This document shows, in pieces, positions 24,097-33,800 of a stretch of DNA of 64,000 nucleotides; the stretch's first letter is position 1; each line of letters opens with the position of its first letter. The position numbers and the translations under genes are program-made. The DNA lies in contig JANMMT010000150.1 in the NCBI GenBank assembly GCA_031373545.1, positions 1-64,000 on the forward strand, read 5' to 3'. The notes under the pieces were generated by a model. The model was given only the letters and a program-made list of their open reading frames with translations, was not told the DNA's origin and did not search any database. The stretch is from JADCCX01 sp031373545 (GTDB lineage Bacteria > Pseudomonadota > Alphaproteobacteria > Rhizobiales > Beijerinckiaceae).

Positions 24097-25053
24097 ATGT
24101 CTATTTCTCTTTCCGTGGGCATGCGCAGCGGCGTCAACTCCTTGCAGGACCTTGACCAGACCATTGCCATGACCAACAACCGTTTGCAGACCGGCAAGCG
24201 GGTCAACTCGGCCCTCGACAACGCCACCAACTACTTCCAGGCCGCCGGTTTCCGCAAGGAAGGCCGTGACCTGAGCAACCTGCTCGACAAGATGGTGCTC
24301 GGCAAGAACACCATCGACAAGGCGGCCAAGGCCATCGACGCTGTTTCGAAGATCGTGGAACAGGCCCAGTCGTTGGCCCGCACCGCTCTGGCCTCCACAG
24401 ACTCAGTGACCCGTAACCGCCTCGGCGGTGACATCGCTGCGCTGATGAGCCAGGGCATCAAGCTGACACGCGACGCACAGTTCGACGGCAAGAACGTTCT
24501 TATCACCGACTCCACGACAGGTGTTGTTGCCGGTGCACTGACGGCTCCTGTCAAAACAGCGGCAACACTGACCATCCAGACCAGCACAGACGCTGTAAAC
24601 TTCACGGCAGTTACGGTTGCCGGTGCCGACGTACGCTTTGGCGACACGACGGTTAACGGCGGTTTGGGTCTTGGCATTGCAGCTAATGGTTTTGCACAGG
24701 CAGGTGTCGGTACAGCTGCTGCTGCGATTAACACTGCGTCCGCAACGGCATTCGACGTGGGCGCAGCCGGCGATCTGAACCTGACGAACTTCCTGACGGC
24801 GGCAACAACCGGCTTGAATACTTTGCAGGCTCGTGCGTCGGTTATCGCCACGCAGGCATCGGTTGTCGATCTGCGCATTCAATTCACCAAGGACAGCACC
24901 CGCATCCTGAACTCGTCTGCTGACAGCCTGACCCTCGCCGACATGAACGAAGAAGGCGCAAACCTTTCCGCCCTCTCGACCCGTCAGCAGCTTGCCGTGC
25001 AGGCGCTGTCGCTGGCCAACCGGTCGGACCAGGCCATCCTGCGTCTGTTCTAA
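24097..25053 (+). CDS. Flagellin
   Basis: 318 residues. The conserved ends are MRSGVNSLQDLDQTIAMTNN followed by RLQTGKRVNSALDNATNYFQ, and LADMNEEGANLSALSTRQQL followed by AVQALSLANRSDQAILRLF. The centre is a Thr/Ala/Val-rich beta domain of about 90 residues. Codon use is more biased than in the other flagellin, and the ribosome site is excellent, so this is probably the major filament subunit. It is monocistronic, with a strong terminator 40 bases downstream. It lies 12 kb from flbT/flaF. Confidence 0.95.
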   Translation: MSISLSVGMRSGVNSLQDLDQTIAMTNNRLQTGKRVNSALDNATNYFQAAGFRKEGRDLSNLLDKMVLGKNTIDKAAKAIDAVSKIVEQAQSLARTALASTDSVTRNRLGGDIAALMSQGIKLTRDAQFDGKNVLITDSTTGVVAGALTAPVKTAATLTIQTSTDAVNFTAVTVAGADVRFGDTTVNGGLGLGIAANGFAQAGVGTAAAAINTASATAFDVGAAGDLNLTNFLTAATTGLNTLQARASVIATQASVVDLRIQFTKDSTRILNSSADSLTLADMNEEGANLSALSTRQQLAVQALSLANRSDQAILRLF

Positions 25054-25093
25054 ACCGAACGATGCGGTGAAGGCCGCGTTGAATTGAAACTGC

Positions 25094-25127
25094 AAAACGC
25101 CGCGTCCAGAAGGATGCGGCGTTTTCG
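25094..25127 (+). terminator. Rho-independent terminator after the flagellin
   Basis: AAAACGCCGC at 25094-25103 pairs with GCGGCGTTTT at 25116-25125, and the stem extends inward by TCC/GGA plus a G-T pair to a four-base AGAA loop. The 14-bp stem ends in T-rich sequence. Confidence 0.9.
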
Positions 25128-25159
25128 CTTGAGTGGCAAAATGTTCATGCAGGCTCCTG

Positions 25160-25291
25160 TGTCATTCCCGGCGAGCACAGCGAGGGAAGGGAATCCAGCC
25201 TTCCTTTCTACCTTTTATTACGAAACTTCACGAACCCAAGCCTTGCTCTGGATCCCCTTCCCTCGACCTCACGGCCTCGCCGGGGATGACA
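25160..25291. repeat. Imperfect 132-bp palindromic repeat element
   Basis: The left arm (25160-25198) begins TGTCATTCCCGGCGAG and ends AGGGAATCCAG; the right arm (25248-25291) is its inverse, beginning CTGGATCCCCTTCCCTCG and ending GGGGATGACA. The arms differ by two substitutions and a small gap and enclose about 49 bases. The pattern 'GTCAT-CCCCGG ... ATCCAG' is known from dispersed palindromic repeats in many alphaproteobacterial genomes. It sits between a flagellin terminator and a convergent gene, where insertion does no harm. There is no coding capacity. Confidence 0.75.
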
Positions 25292-25328
25292 CCATCTGGC
25301 CTATCACTGTCAGTGATGTAATTTATGC

Positions 25329-25838
25329 CTATTTCAGCACCACGCGCCACGAGACGACACCGGCGCGCACATCCTTGAACACCTCGTACTGCGGTGCATC
25401 GTCCACCTTGCCCGCGATCACATCATCATCGGGCGTGATGATGATCAGGTTGGGGCGGTCTTCCACATACATCACGATGCCCTGCTCCAGCAGCACGCCG
25501 GACATCCTCTTCAGTTGCGCATAGTAAGGCTCGCGCTTCCACGCCATGCGGTGACCGGGATCGAGCGAGATCGCAAACGTGCCGTTGGGCTGATAGTTCA
25601 TGACAAACTTCGCGGTATCGGGCTTCCATTCCGGCCCCAACGCCGGGTCGACCATATAGCGGCAATAAAAATCCCGGCAAAACTCCGGGCGCTCCAGCCA
25701 GATGCCGCACCCCTGCCCCGGCTTGCAATGCTTGCACCATTGGCCTGCGGGCTTGGAGAGCACAGGCACAGGATACACCTTGCAGCACATGGTGCAGGAG
25801 CCGCAGGATTTGCCGGGGGTGGGTTCGATGGCGGCCAT
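25329..25838 (-). CDS. YkgJ-like Cys-cluster protein (copy 1)
   Basis: 169 residues. The N-terminal half holds a dense cysteine array: CGSCTMCCK, then QWCKHCKPGQGCGIW and RPEFCRDFYC, about nine Cys that could bind zinc or an Fe-S cluster. This resembles the YkgJ/UPF0153 pattern (C-x2-C-x2-C/C-C-K ... C). The second half has EWKPDTAKFVMNY and AWKREPYYAQLKRM, shared with the next gene, and a small beta domain. It lies eight bases after its paralogue, in the same operon. The function of the family is unknown. Confidence 0.75.
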   Translation of the reverse strand: MAAIEPTPGKSCGSCTMCCKVYPVPVLSKPAGQWCKHCKPGQGCGIWLERPEFCRDFYCRYMVDPALGPEWKPDTAKFVMNYQPNGTFAISLDPGHRMAWKREPYYAQLKRMSGVLLEQGIVMYVEDRPNLIIITPDDDVIAGKVDDAPQYEVFKDVRAGVVSWRVVLK

Positions 25839-25846
25839 GGGTCAGC

Positions 25847-26428
25847 TCACATCGCTGCCGCGGATTGAACACCTGGCCCCGCAGCGCCCGGAGGCACCAC
25901 AGGAACATCGTTGAACACCACATCGTAGCGCACGCCGCTGCCCGCCCGCGCCTTGGTGAAGGAGATGTTTGCATGGGTGAGCCGCGTGCCGATCAGCACC
26001 TCGCGATCGGGCAAAATGACCGACTTGCGGTCTCCATCGATCAGCATCAACCCATGCGTGCCGCTCTCAATGAGGCGCGCGGCAAGCTGGCGCAGCATGG
26101 TGTGGTAGGGCTCGCGCTTCCACGCTTGAGGCTGCCCGGGGTCCGTCACCACCGAAAGCCAGATGCCGCCCGGCTCGCGGCTGAGAATGAACTTGGCCAC
26201 ATCAGGTCGCCACTCCGGCCCCAGCGAGGCGTCCGCGTGCCAATGGCAGAAGTAATCCGCGCACATCTGCGGGCGCGCTGGCCAGATGCCACAGCCGCGT
26301 CCCGGTGTGCAGTTGGGGCACCATTTGCCAGCCGGCTTGTTGGCGACCGTGGGAATGTCGAACAGCTTGCAGCACAGCGTGCAGGTGCCGCATTGCTTGG
26401 CTGTTGTTGTTAATGGCGCGTCGCCCAT
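25847..26428 (-). CDS. YkgJ-like Cys-cluster protein (copy 2)
   Basis: 193 residues, with ATG preceded by GGGAG. Cysteines are arranged as in the downstream gene: CGTCTLCCK, KWCPNCTPGRGCGIW and RPQMCADYFC. The stretch LGPEWRPDVAKFIL and AWKREPYHTMLRQL also matches, so the two genes are a tandem duplication that has since diverged. This copy has an extra Pro/Ala-rich C-terminal tail. It is divergent from a membrane protein gene; TTAA repeats lie in the gap. Confidence 0.75.
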   Translation of the reverse strand: MGDAPLTTTAKQCGTCTLCCKLFDIPTVANKPAGKWCPNCTPGRGCGIWPARPQMCADYFCHWHADASLGPEWRPDVAKFILSREPGGIWLSVVTDPGQPQAWKREPYHTMLRQLAARLIESGTHGLMLIDGDRKSVILPDREVLIGTRLTHANISFTKARAGSGVRYDVVFNDVPVVPPGAAGPGVQSAAAM

Positions 26429-26466
26429 GTTTACTCCCGGCAGAGCTCATGCATGACAATTTATGG

Positions 26467-26481
26467 TTAACCCAAGGTTAG
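26467..26481. promoter_or_regulatory. TTAA-N7-TTAG element in a divergent gap
   Basis: TTAA-CCCAAGG-TTAG has CtrA-like spacing with one mismatch in the second half. It lies between the Cys-cluster operon and the membrane protein gene at 26521. Weak on its own. Confidence 0.2.
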
Positions 26482-26520
26482 CGCAGCGCCTTGGCCTTGC
26501 GCTCGCTCTCTCAAAGCGAC

Positions 26521-27150
26521 ATGAAGCGCGCCATGCAAGAGCCTCTGACAAGCAACCCTTCAGCGACACCCGTCCATTACCCGACCTACGGGCACCGCGC
26601 GCGGCCCTATTCCAACGAAGCCGTCTTCGAGCTGCGCGAGGACCGCGTCGCCATCGAGCAGGGCAGCCGCAAGGGTGATTTTTTGTTCAGCGAAATTGCC
26701 ATGATCCGCTTGATGTACAAGCCCAAGAACACGACCAACGAGGGCTACCAGACCAAGATTTACCGCCGCGATCGCAAGACGGCCTCCTTCACCAATCTCT
26801 CCTGGAAAAGCCTTGTGGATGTGGAGCGCCAGGACGAGGCTTATAGCCTGTTCCTGCGCAAGATGATTGTAGCGGCCACAGCCGCTAACCCCTCCATCAT
26901 GCTGGTGGCAGGCTTGCCGCGCTGGATGCACGGGCTTGTCACGGTCTTCGGCGTCGCCTCGGTGGCCGCTCTGGCACTGGTCACCGTGCAGGCGCTGATG
27001 CAGGGGGGTTGGCCCATTGCCCTGCTGACTGCGGCGCTCGCTGGTTATTTCGCCTGGTGGGCAACACGTTACACACTGCGCAATCGCCCGCGCAGCTTTC
27101 CCGTCGCGCGCATTCCGGCTGATGTCATGCCACCGAAGGTCAGCGGATGA
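26521..27150 (+). CDS. Membrane protein of unknown function
   Basis: 209 residues from ATG 26521 (a TTG at 26491 would add ten). The N-terminal 120 residues appear cytoplasmic, with FELREDRVAIEQGSRKGDFL and AMIRLMYKPKNTTNEGYQTK forming beta strands like a pleckstrin-type or bPH-like domain. Two adjacent membrane helices follow (LVTVFGVASVAALALVTVQA and PIALLTAALAGYFAWWATRY). No family is recognised. Its last 11 bases overlap the end of the convergent TadG-like gene. Confidence 0.7.
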   Translation: MKRAMQEPLTSNPSATPVHYPTYGHRARPYSNEAVFELREDRVAIEQGSRKGDFLFSEIAMIRLMYKPKNTTNEGYQTKIYRRDRKTASFTNLSWKSLVDVERQDEAYSLFLRKMIVAATAANPSIMLVAGLPRWMHGLVTVFGVASVAALALVTVQALMQGGWPIALLTAALAGYFAWWATRYTLRNRPRSFPVARIPADVMPPKVSG

Positions 27151-28432
27151 GGACGGGTGTCTTTGCCGTCGCGGTGACCGAGCTGTTGAGCACGCGGTTG
27201 AATTCCTTGATGATTTCCGCCATGTCGACAGCCTGTCCATAGAGGCTCGGGGACGAAGCGCAGGATTTCAACGTCGGAGCGATCAGCGGAAACTGCGTCG
27301 AGAAGTACGGATAGTTTGTGTGTGTCTGTACGGTCTCCGGGATGTATTTCAACTCGACGATCGCCACATTGATGCCGATGGTCTTGAAGAAATTGCAGCT
27401 TGATTCCTTGATTGCGTAGATATCGACGCTGTCATTGGCCCAGGGGCGCGTGCGCATGCCGTCTGTCATGATCAGCAGCGTCTTGTTGGCTTCCGGCCGC
27501 AGCTTCTTGTTGGCGATCATGTCGGTGATCTGGGTCCGCAACTCCGGGAAGACCACTTCGAAGAGCGTGCCCTTCGATTCAAAATCGACCCCGCTGACGG
27601 CCTTCTTCAACTGACCCTGGTTCTTCGACATGCCTTCGACGAGCGTCAGCGTCTCGGCGAACTTGAACACACCTACGCGGTGATCGGCCTTGTTGTTGGT
27701 CTTGAGCAACGCCTCGATGGTGCTGAGCACGAGGCCCTTTTCGACATCGAACCGCAACGTGATGTTGTTGTCGCGTGCAATCTCCAGCGGCGACTTGGGG
27801 CTGCTCGGCGCCCAGTTCTGGCCGTGACAGGCAAAGGCGCAGGTCTTGCTCGTTGCCGGAGCGCCATACTTGGCATTTTCCGCGCCGACAGCGGCATACA
27901 TGTTGTTGCGATCGGCAACCGACGCAGCCAGTCCCATCGAGCCCGAGACGTCCATGGCGATGATAAGGTCGGTCGGAACCTCCTCGACCGAGGGAGACGA
28001 GCCGCCCTTCGCCCTGATCTGCGCGACCGCTTCCGCCGATACATTGGACGATCCGCCCGTGAGATACGCCGAGAATGTGTTCTTCACATTGGCTTTCGAA
28101 GAGGCCGTGAACGTCGGTGGATCATTGATGGTCATGAGAACGCTTGACGATGCGAGCGTTGCGCGGCCGCCGTTGGTGATCTCGAAATTGGCCTTCAGGG
28201 CTGCAAGTCCCGCAGCCTCGGCTGCCGTTTTGTTGCCTCCATTCGATGAATAGACGCGCGCGGCTGCCAGAGCGCCCGAGTCGCTGCTCGATTGCAGGGA
28301 ACTCTGCGCGCCCGATGCGGCGGAGTAATCGACGGCAGCGCTTGCGCCAACGGCCAACGCCGGCAAGGCGATGGCGAAGATCAGCCCGACCGATCCACGC
28401 CGGTCGCGCGCAAATTGCCTGGTCTTTGTCAT
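27140..28432 (-). CDS. TadG-like protein with von Willebrand A domain
   Basis: 430 residues from ATG 28432. The N-terminus RDRRGSVGLIFAIALPALAV is a TadE/TadG-type prepilin-like signal followed by a membrane helix and DYSAASGAQSSLQSSSDSGA. A vWA domain begins near residue 155 with DLIIAMDVSGSMG, the MIDAS D-x-S-x-S motif, and later has LLIMTDGMRT. An unusual CAFACHG segment lies in the domain. TadG proteins normally accompany Flp pilus genes, but none are near, so this is an orphan. It is likely anchored in the inner membrane and faces the periplasm. Confidence 0.85.
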   Translation of the reverse strand: MTKTRQFARDRRGSVGLIFAIALPALAVGASAAVDYSAASGAQSSLQSSSDSGALAAARVYSSNGGNKTAAEAAGLAALKANFEITNGGRATLASSSVLMTINDPPTFTASSKANVKNTFSAYLTGGSSNVSAEAVAQIRAKGGSSPSVEEVPTDLIIAMDVSGSMGLAASVADRNNMYAAVGAENAKYGAPATSKTCAFACHGQNWAPSSPKSPLEIARDNNITLRFDVEKGLVLSTIEALLKTNNKADHRVGVFKFAETLTLVEGMSKNQGQLKKAVSGVDFESKGTLFEVVFPELRTQITDMIANKKLRPEANKTLLIMTDGMRTRPWANDSVDIYAIKESSCNFFKTIGINVAIVELKYIPETVQTHTNYPYFSTQFPLIAPTLKSCASSPSLYGQAVDMAEIIKEFNRVLNSSVTATAKTPVLIR

Positions 28433-28652
28433 CTGACGCACCCTGTTCGTTGGACAGAGTGTGAGGGGAAGCACTTAAGGGAGATTGAAAGCCGCAGTCC
28501 ACATGCCGGCCAACTTCCAACGAAGTAAATGAAATCTGCCCAGGAAAAGGTTGTTTCAACACCCATGTCGCCGTCATGACAAAACAGAATTTGACGTTTG
28601 CAGCTTGTGGTTTATCCAGATCGGGCGTGGCGAGAGCCGCCGGAGCCGCTTG

Positions 28653-29885
28653 ATGAAGCCCATCACCAAATCATCCATCTTTGAGAACCCGACAGCGTTC
28701 CTGATGTCGATCAATTTCGTCAATTGGCTCGCCTTTGCCAGTTGGGCGGCCTTGATCAACAATTTTGCCGTTGAAAGCGCTGGCTTCACCTTCAAAGACA
28801 ATGGCTTGATGCAATCGGTGCGGGAGATTCCGGGCCTTCTGGCCTTCACCGCGATCTACTTCATTCTGGTCCTGCGCGAGCAGACCTTCGCTTACCTCAG
28901 CATGGTCGTGCTGTGCACGGGCGTGCTGCTGGCGGGCTATTTTCCCTCGCTCACAGGCATTCTGGTCACCACCTACATCATGTCGGTGGGCTATCATTAC
29001 ATGGAAACGATGCAGCAATCGCTGGCATTGCAACTGCTGCCCAAGGCCACGGCCGCGCGCGAAATGGGCAAGGTTGCGGGCTCAACGGCGGTGGCTCAGT
29101 TCGTGGCTTATGGCGGCGTGGCGCTTCTGGCCTTTGCGGGCATCACGCAATTCTCGACACTGTTTCTCATCGTCGGTGGCACGGCCTTGGCGCTCGGCCT
29201 CGTGGTCACCCTGCTGTTCAAGCGGTTTGAAGGCCCCGTGGTGCAGCGCAAGCACATTGTGCTGCGCCAGCGGTATTGGCTCTATTACGCGCTCACCTTC
29301 ATGAGCGGCGCGCGGCGGCAGATTTTCACGGCCTTCGCAGCTTTTCTGCTGGTGAAAACCTTCGGGTACAGCATTGGCGAGGTTGCGATGCTGATGCTGG
29401 TGACCTCGGCGATCAATGCCGTGCTCGCCCCGCGTCTGGGTGCATTCATATCGGTGCGCGGCGAGCGCACGTCCATCATGTTCGAGAACATCTCGCTCAT
29501 CGTCATTTTCGCGGGCTATGCGCTGGCGGCCAACGGCACCCTGGGTGCAGCGGGCGTGTGGGCCGCCGCCATGTTGTTTATCGCGGACGGGGTGTTCACC
29601 ACCTTCACCATCGCACAGAAGACATACTTCCAGAAAATCGGCGATGCCGCCGACATGGCCCCCACGGCGGCTGTCGCCTTCACCATCAATCACATCATGG
29701 CGGTGATCATTCCGGTGATGTTCGGCATTCTGGCTTTGGCGCGGCCTGATCCGTCGATCATTTTCTGGCTCGGATGCCTGATCGCCACAAGCTCGCTGGG
29801 ACTGGCTTTCCTCATTCCGCGCCATCCCGATCACGGCGCGGAGACGATCTTTTCCGCAGCGACAAGGCGACAACCGGCGGAATAA
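28653..29885 (+). CDS. Major facilitator superfamily transporter
   Basis: 410 residues from ATG 28653, preceded by GGAG; the frame is open further upstream. About 12 hydrophobic helices are visible, with a polar middle (FKRFEGPVVQRKHIVLRQRY) separating two halves of six. The end (FLIPRHPDHGAETIF) is cytoplasmic. Substrate-specific motifs are not recognisable. It ends four bases before the convergent ferredoxin gene. Confidence 0.8.
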   Translation: MKPITKSSIFENPTAFLMSINFVNWLAFASWAALINNFAVESAGFTFKDNGLMQSVREIPGLLAFTAIYFILVLREQTFAYLSMVVLCTGVLLAGYFPSLTGILVTTYIMSVGYHYMETMQQSLALQLLPKATAAREMGKVAGSTAVAQFVAYGGVALLAFAGITQFSTLFLIVGGTALALGLVVTLLFKRFEGPVVQRKHIVLRQRYWLYYALTFMSGARRQIFTAFAAFLLVKTFGYSIGEVAMLMLVTSAINAVLAPRLGAFISVRGERTSIMFENISLIVIFAGYALAANGTLGAAGVWAAAMLFIADGVFTTFTIAQKTYFQKIGDAADMAPTAAVAFTINHIMAVIIPVMFGILALARPDPSIIFWLGCLIATSSLGLAFLIPRHPDHGAETIFSAATRRQPAE

Positions 29886-29888
29886 ACG

Positions 29889-30209
29889 TCAGCCCTGCCG
29901 GGGCGGCGTGGACACGACCAACCCGTCAAGCGCGCTCGTGAGCTTGATCTGGCAGGACAGCCGTGACACGGGCCGCACGTCAAACGCGAAATCCAGCATG
30001 TCCTCTTCCATCGGCTGCGCCTTGCCGGTTGTGCCGATCCACTCATCCGCCACATAGACATGGCATGTGGCGCAGGCGCAGGCCCCGCCACATTCCGCCT
30101 CGATGCCGGGCACCGCATTGCGGATCGCCGCTTCCATGACAGTTGAGCCCACGTCGGCTTCGACAGTGCGTGCGACACCCTGGGCGTCAAGAAACGTGAT
30201 TTTCGGCAT
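29889..30209 (-). CDS. Adrenodoxin-type [2Fe-2S] ferredoxin
   Basis: 106 residues from ATG 30209 (MPKITFLDAQG). The cluster ligands are Cys 40, Cys 46, Cys 49 and Cys 86, in C-x5-C-x2-C ... C spacing; Cys 44 is extra. EMDMLDFA-like sequence (EEDMLDFAFDVRPVSRLSCQ) is typical of the vertebrate-type/adrenodoxin subfamily, known to pass electrons to P450s, dioxygenases or Fe-S assembly. No partner enzyme gene is adjacent. Confidence 0.92.
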   Translation of the reverse strand: MPKITFLDAQGVARTVEADVGSTVMEAAIRNAVPGIEAECGGACACATCHVYVADEWIGTTGKAQPMEEDMLDFAFDVRPVSRLSCQIKLTSALDGLVVSTPPRQG

Positions 30210-30289
30210 CGGATCCATTCCAGCGTTGAGAAGCACAAGCGATCTAGCGATTTAACGCCGCGCTGGCGAGTGGCATTTGCCCACAGCCC

Positions 30290-30601
30290 TCATTCGGTCG
30301 CCAGCAAGCGCCGTGCTTCGGCGAGCGTGTCACGCACCGCATCATGCAGTGCCGCCAGCAGCGCCTGCTCGCCGGGCGCGGTTTCGACAGCTGACGCGGC
30401 ATCAGCGAGGGGCTGCGCCGCAAGGGCGAGCGCCGAACCTTTGAGCCGGTGCGCGACATCGGACCGCGCGGCCCCTGATGTGGCATCGATTGCCGCCAGC
30501 AACACCGGTGCCTGCTCCCCCAGCATTTCCAGTAATTCGGCCCGCAAGCGGGTGTCATGGAAAGTCTGGTCATTCAAAGCGGCAATGTCGATCATGGGCA
30601 T
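30290..30601 (-). CDS. Orphan Hpt (histidine phosphotransfer) domain protein
   Basis: 103 residues, all one domain. DVAHRLKGSALALAAQPLAD contains the phosphorylatable His 51 in the usual H-x-L-K-G-S setting, in a four-helix bundle. Stand-alone Hpt proteins relay phosphate between a hybrid kinase and response regulators; neither is near. It is divergent from the GPR-like gene with 248 bases between. Confidence 0.88.
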   Translation of the reverse strand: MPMIDIAALNDQTFHDTRLRAELLEMLGEQAPVLLAAIDATSGAARSDVAHRLKGSALALAAQPLADAASAVETAPGEQALLAALHDAVRDTLAEARRLLATE

Positions 30602-30607
30602 GCAAGT

Positions 30608-30687
30608 GGCTCTTCAGGTTGGGGCTCTTCAGGTCGAGGCTCAAGGATCTGGCCTGCGGCGTTAACGAAGTTTACCGAAATATTAAC
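30608..30687. promoter_or_regulatory. Divergent control region of Hpt and GPR-like genes
   Basis: The 248-base gap 30602-30849 starts with a 15-bp tandem repeat of GGCTCTTCAGGTYGR (2.6 copies, 30608-30646). It is followed by TTAC-CGAAATA-TTAAC at 30672-30687, a near-match to a CtrA box, with another TTAA at 30662. GAGGAA just before 30850 is the ribosome site of the large gene. Confidence 0.4.
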
Positions 30688-30849
30688 CAGACGTTTGCGT
30701 GCGCTTGCAGTTCCCGGCTAAAACATGCGTTGCGGCTCCCCCCTATCCTGAGGAGACCCGCGTCTGCACGCGATCGCCTCACTCCATGGAGGCGCAACCG
30801 TTCAGCCAAGAAGACGTACAACAAGTGTGGCGTACACGGCGAGGAACAG

Positions 30850-33800
30850 ATGGCCAAGGAACCAAAATCGGCAGCAAAAACGCCCGATCCGGCTGAAGCA
30901 GCGCTTTTTGCCATCGAGGAAGCCCTTTCCATGAAGGCGACCGGTACGGATGGGCCCAGCCCCCGCGCCAGCGCACCTAAGGTTGCGATGCCAAAGGCGA
31001 ACATGCCTGAAGGTTCGGCCTTGACCAATAAGGCTGCGCTCGAAAATTCCCAGCCTATTCCACCGCCGCCCGAATTGCCTCAGACCCAGCCAGCGCCTCA
31101 GACTCAAGCAGCGCCTCAGACTCACGCAGCGCCAGCCAACAGCGCGAATCCACCCCCCGCGCCGGCACGCGCCGCACCGATGTCGCCCGCCATGTCGCCC
31201 GCCATGACAGCTGCCAACGACGATCGCCGCAATGGCGCCCTCAATCTCGCAGCCTTCAACGAGCGCGCTTCGCGCACGCCCACCTTGCTGGCCATGCTGG
31301 TTGCACTGATCTGGCTGGGCAGCCTGGGCTACTATGCCGCGACGGTAATGCTGCCCGGCATGAGCGAGGCCGGCGGTGCGCTGGCGGGTTCGAATTTGCC
31401 AACCACCATGGCCTTGGCATTGGCCGCCTTGCTGCCGGTTGTTCTGCTCTTCAGCATCGCATCGATGGTGCGCCGCGCTCAGGAAATGCGCATTGCAGCG
31501 CGCGCGATGACCGAAGCGGCTGCGCGCATGGCGCAGCCCGAATCGATTGCCGCCGACTCGATCTTTTCCCTGGGGCAGGCCGTCCGCCGCGAGGTCGCCT
31601 CCATGGGCGATGGCATCGAACGGGCCGTGTCACGCGCCAGCGAACTGGAAGCGCTGGTTCATTCCGAGGTCGCGCATCTTGAGCGCTCCTACACCGACAA
31701 TGAGCTGAAAATCCGCAAACTTCTGGATGATCTCGCCGGCCAACAGACCAACTTCGGCGACAACGCCGATCAACTGCGCCGTTCGATCAACGAAGCGCAG
31801 GAAGCCCTCACACTCGAAATGCGCGCCGCGACGCAGCGCATCACGGAACAGGTGGCCGATGCCGGCCGACAGGTGACAGGTGAACTCGACGAACGCCGTG
31901 AGATCATTGCGCAGTCCCTCACGCGGGCCGGCGAAAGCTTGAACGTGCAACTGGCAACCAGTTCAGCTGACCTGATCGAGCGCCTGGCCCGCACTGGCGA
32001 CGCCGTGAACGACCGCATTGCCGCCACCAGCGCCGACATGACCGGCGCGATCAGCGAATACGGCAGCCGCCTCGTGTCGGACATCTCCGAACGCAGCCAG
32101 TCCATCACCTCCCAGATCGAGAACGCCGGCAATGCCGTGACCGCCCGCATCGAACATTCGACAGCATCGGTGACATCGCTGATCGAAACAAGCGGCGGCG
32201 CCGTGGCCGAACGCATCGAAAGCACAAGCAGCTTGGCGTCGGACAATCTCCGCCGGTCGACCAGTGCGATGACAGAGGAACTGGCGCTTCATACGGCTGT
32301 GCTGGCGCAGACGCTGAACGAGACGGGCGATCAACTGGCCAACAGGCTTGCCACGCACACGACAGAGACGCGCGATCAACTCGTTGCGAGCGCACAATCC
32401 GTCACGCACGATCTGACCCAGACCGGTGAGGAACTCATCAACCGCTTCATCACCCATACGGCCGAGACGCGCGAACAACTTGTTGCCAACGCGCAATCCG
32501 TCACGCGCGATCTGACCGTGGCTGGAAATGGCCTTGTGGAAGCCATTGGCTCCAAGGGCCATGAGGTCAGCAGCACACTCAAGGCGACGGGCGAAGCCCT
32601 TGTCATGGACCTTGGCATTCGCGGGGGAGAAATCAGCCACCGCATCGAAGAAACGGGCACCCGCATCGCCGATGTCGTGGCAACGCGGGGAGACAGCCTG
32701 GCTGCACGTCTCGTGGAGACCAGCGAGCGGATCAATCAATCCATCACGGTGCAAGGCAGCGAGTTGGAGCAGAGCATCGCGGCCACTGGCCAGCAGGCGG
32801 CATCAACCATCGGCGAACAGGTCGTCAATGCCCGCGCGGCCTTCGAGAGCGCCGGTATGGCCCTCGCCAGCCTCATCGACACCCGCGCCGCGCGTGCCGA
32901 GCAGCAGCTCAGCGCGCATGTCAGCGCATTGGACGAACGCCTCGACAGCTTCACCCAGCAAGCCACAGGCCGCTTTGATGCTGCGGGACGCGAAATGGCG
33001 ATGATTCTGGCCGCGCAGGGCAACCGCGTGAATGAGGCGATCGTCAAGAATGCCGAGTTCCTGGGCGAATCGCTCCAGAACAAGGCAGGCGAAGTCGCTG
33101 TCCAGCTCAAGAAGTTCGACGAAACCATGGGCGGTCGTCTGCAGGGCGTGGAAGCGCTCCTGACCATTCACGGCGATGCTCTGGTCGATCGCCTTTCGGC
33201 GCGCACCACAGAAGCCGCGACCATGCTGGAAGAACAGTTGGCCAGCTTCGACGAACGCATCACCGGCAAGACCAGCGCGGCTGTCTCAAGCTATGAGGCA
33301 CTCTCCAGCCGGGTCGAAATCGGCCTCGTCCAGCGCAGCGAGCAACTCAACGAGATGCTGGTCAACCGTTCGCTGGAGGTGGCACGCACCCTCACCGATG
33401 GCGGGCGGGCACTCACGGATGCGCTTGCCAACCGCGCCAGCGAGATCGTTGGCTCCATTGAAAGCCAGCTCAGCTCCTTCGACACCCGTGTCATCGCGCG
33501 CCTTGGCGAAACGGCGGAAACCATGGAGGTCAAGGGCAACCGCATCGCGCTTTCTCTCGAGCGCAGCACGGATGCACTGTCCACGCTCATGGGCGAACGC
33601 GGCACGGCCTTGATCACGCTGATGCAGGGAACGGGCGCGCAGACCGTCAAGGAAATCGACGATGTGGGCGAGCGTGTCAGTGCGGCGCTGGAAGCGCAGC
33701 GTGCGGTGCTTGCCGATGAGTTGACCCATGTCAGCACCACGGTCAGCAGTGTGATCAATGCCAATCAGGCCAAGATCACCGAGGCGATCGACGCGCGCAT

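Noticed and set aside
30608..30646. Short tandem repeat as a CRISPR-like array
   Set aside because: The repeat unit is 15 bp with no spacers and fewer than three copies.
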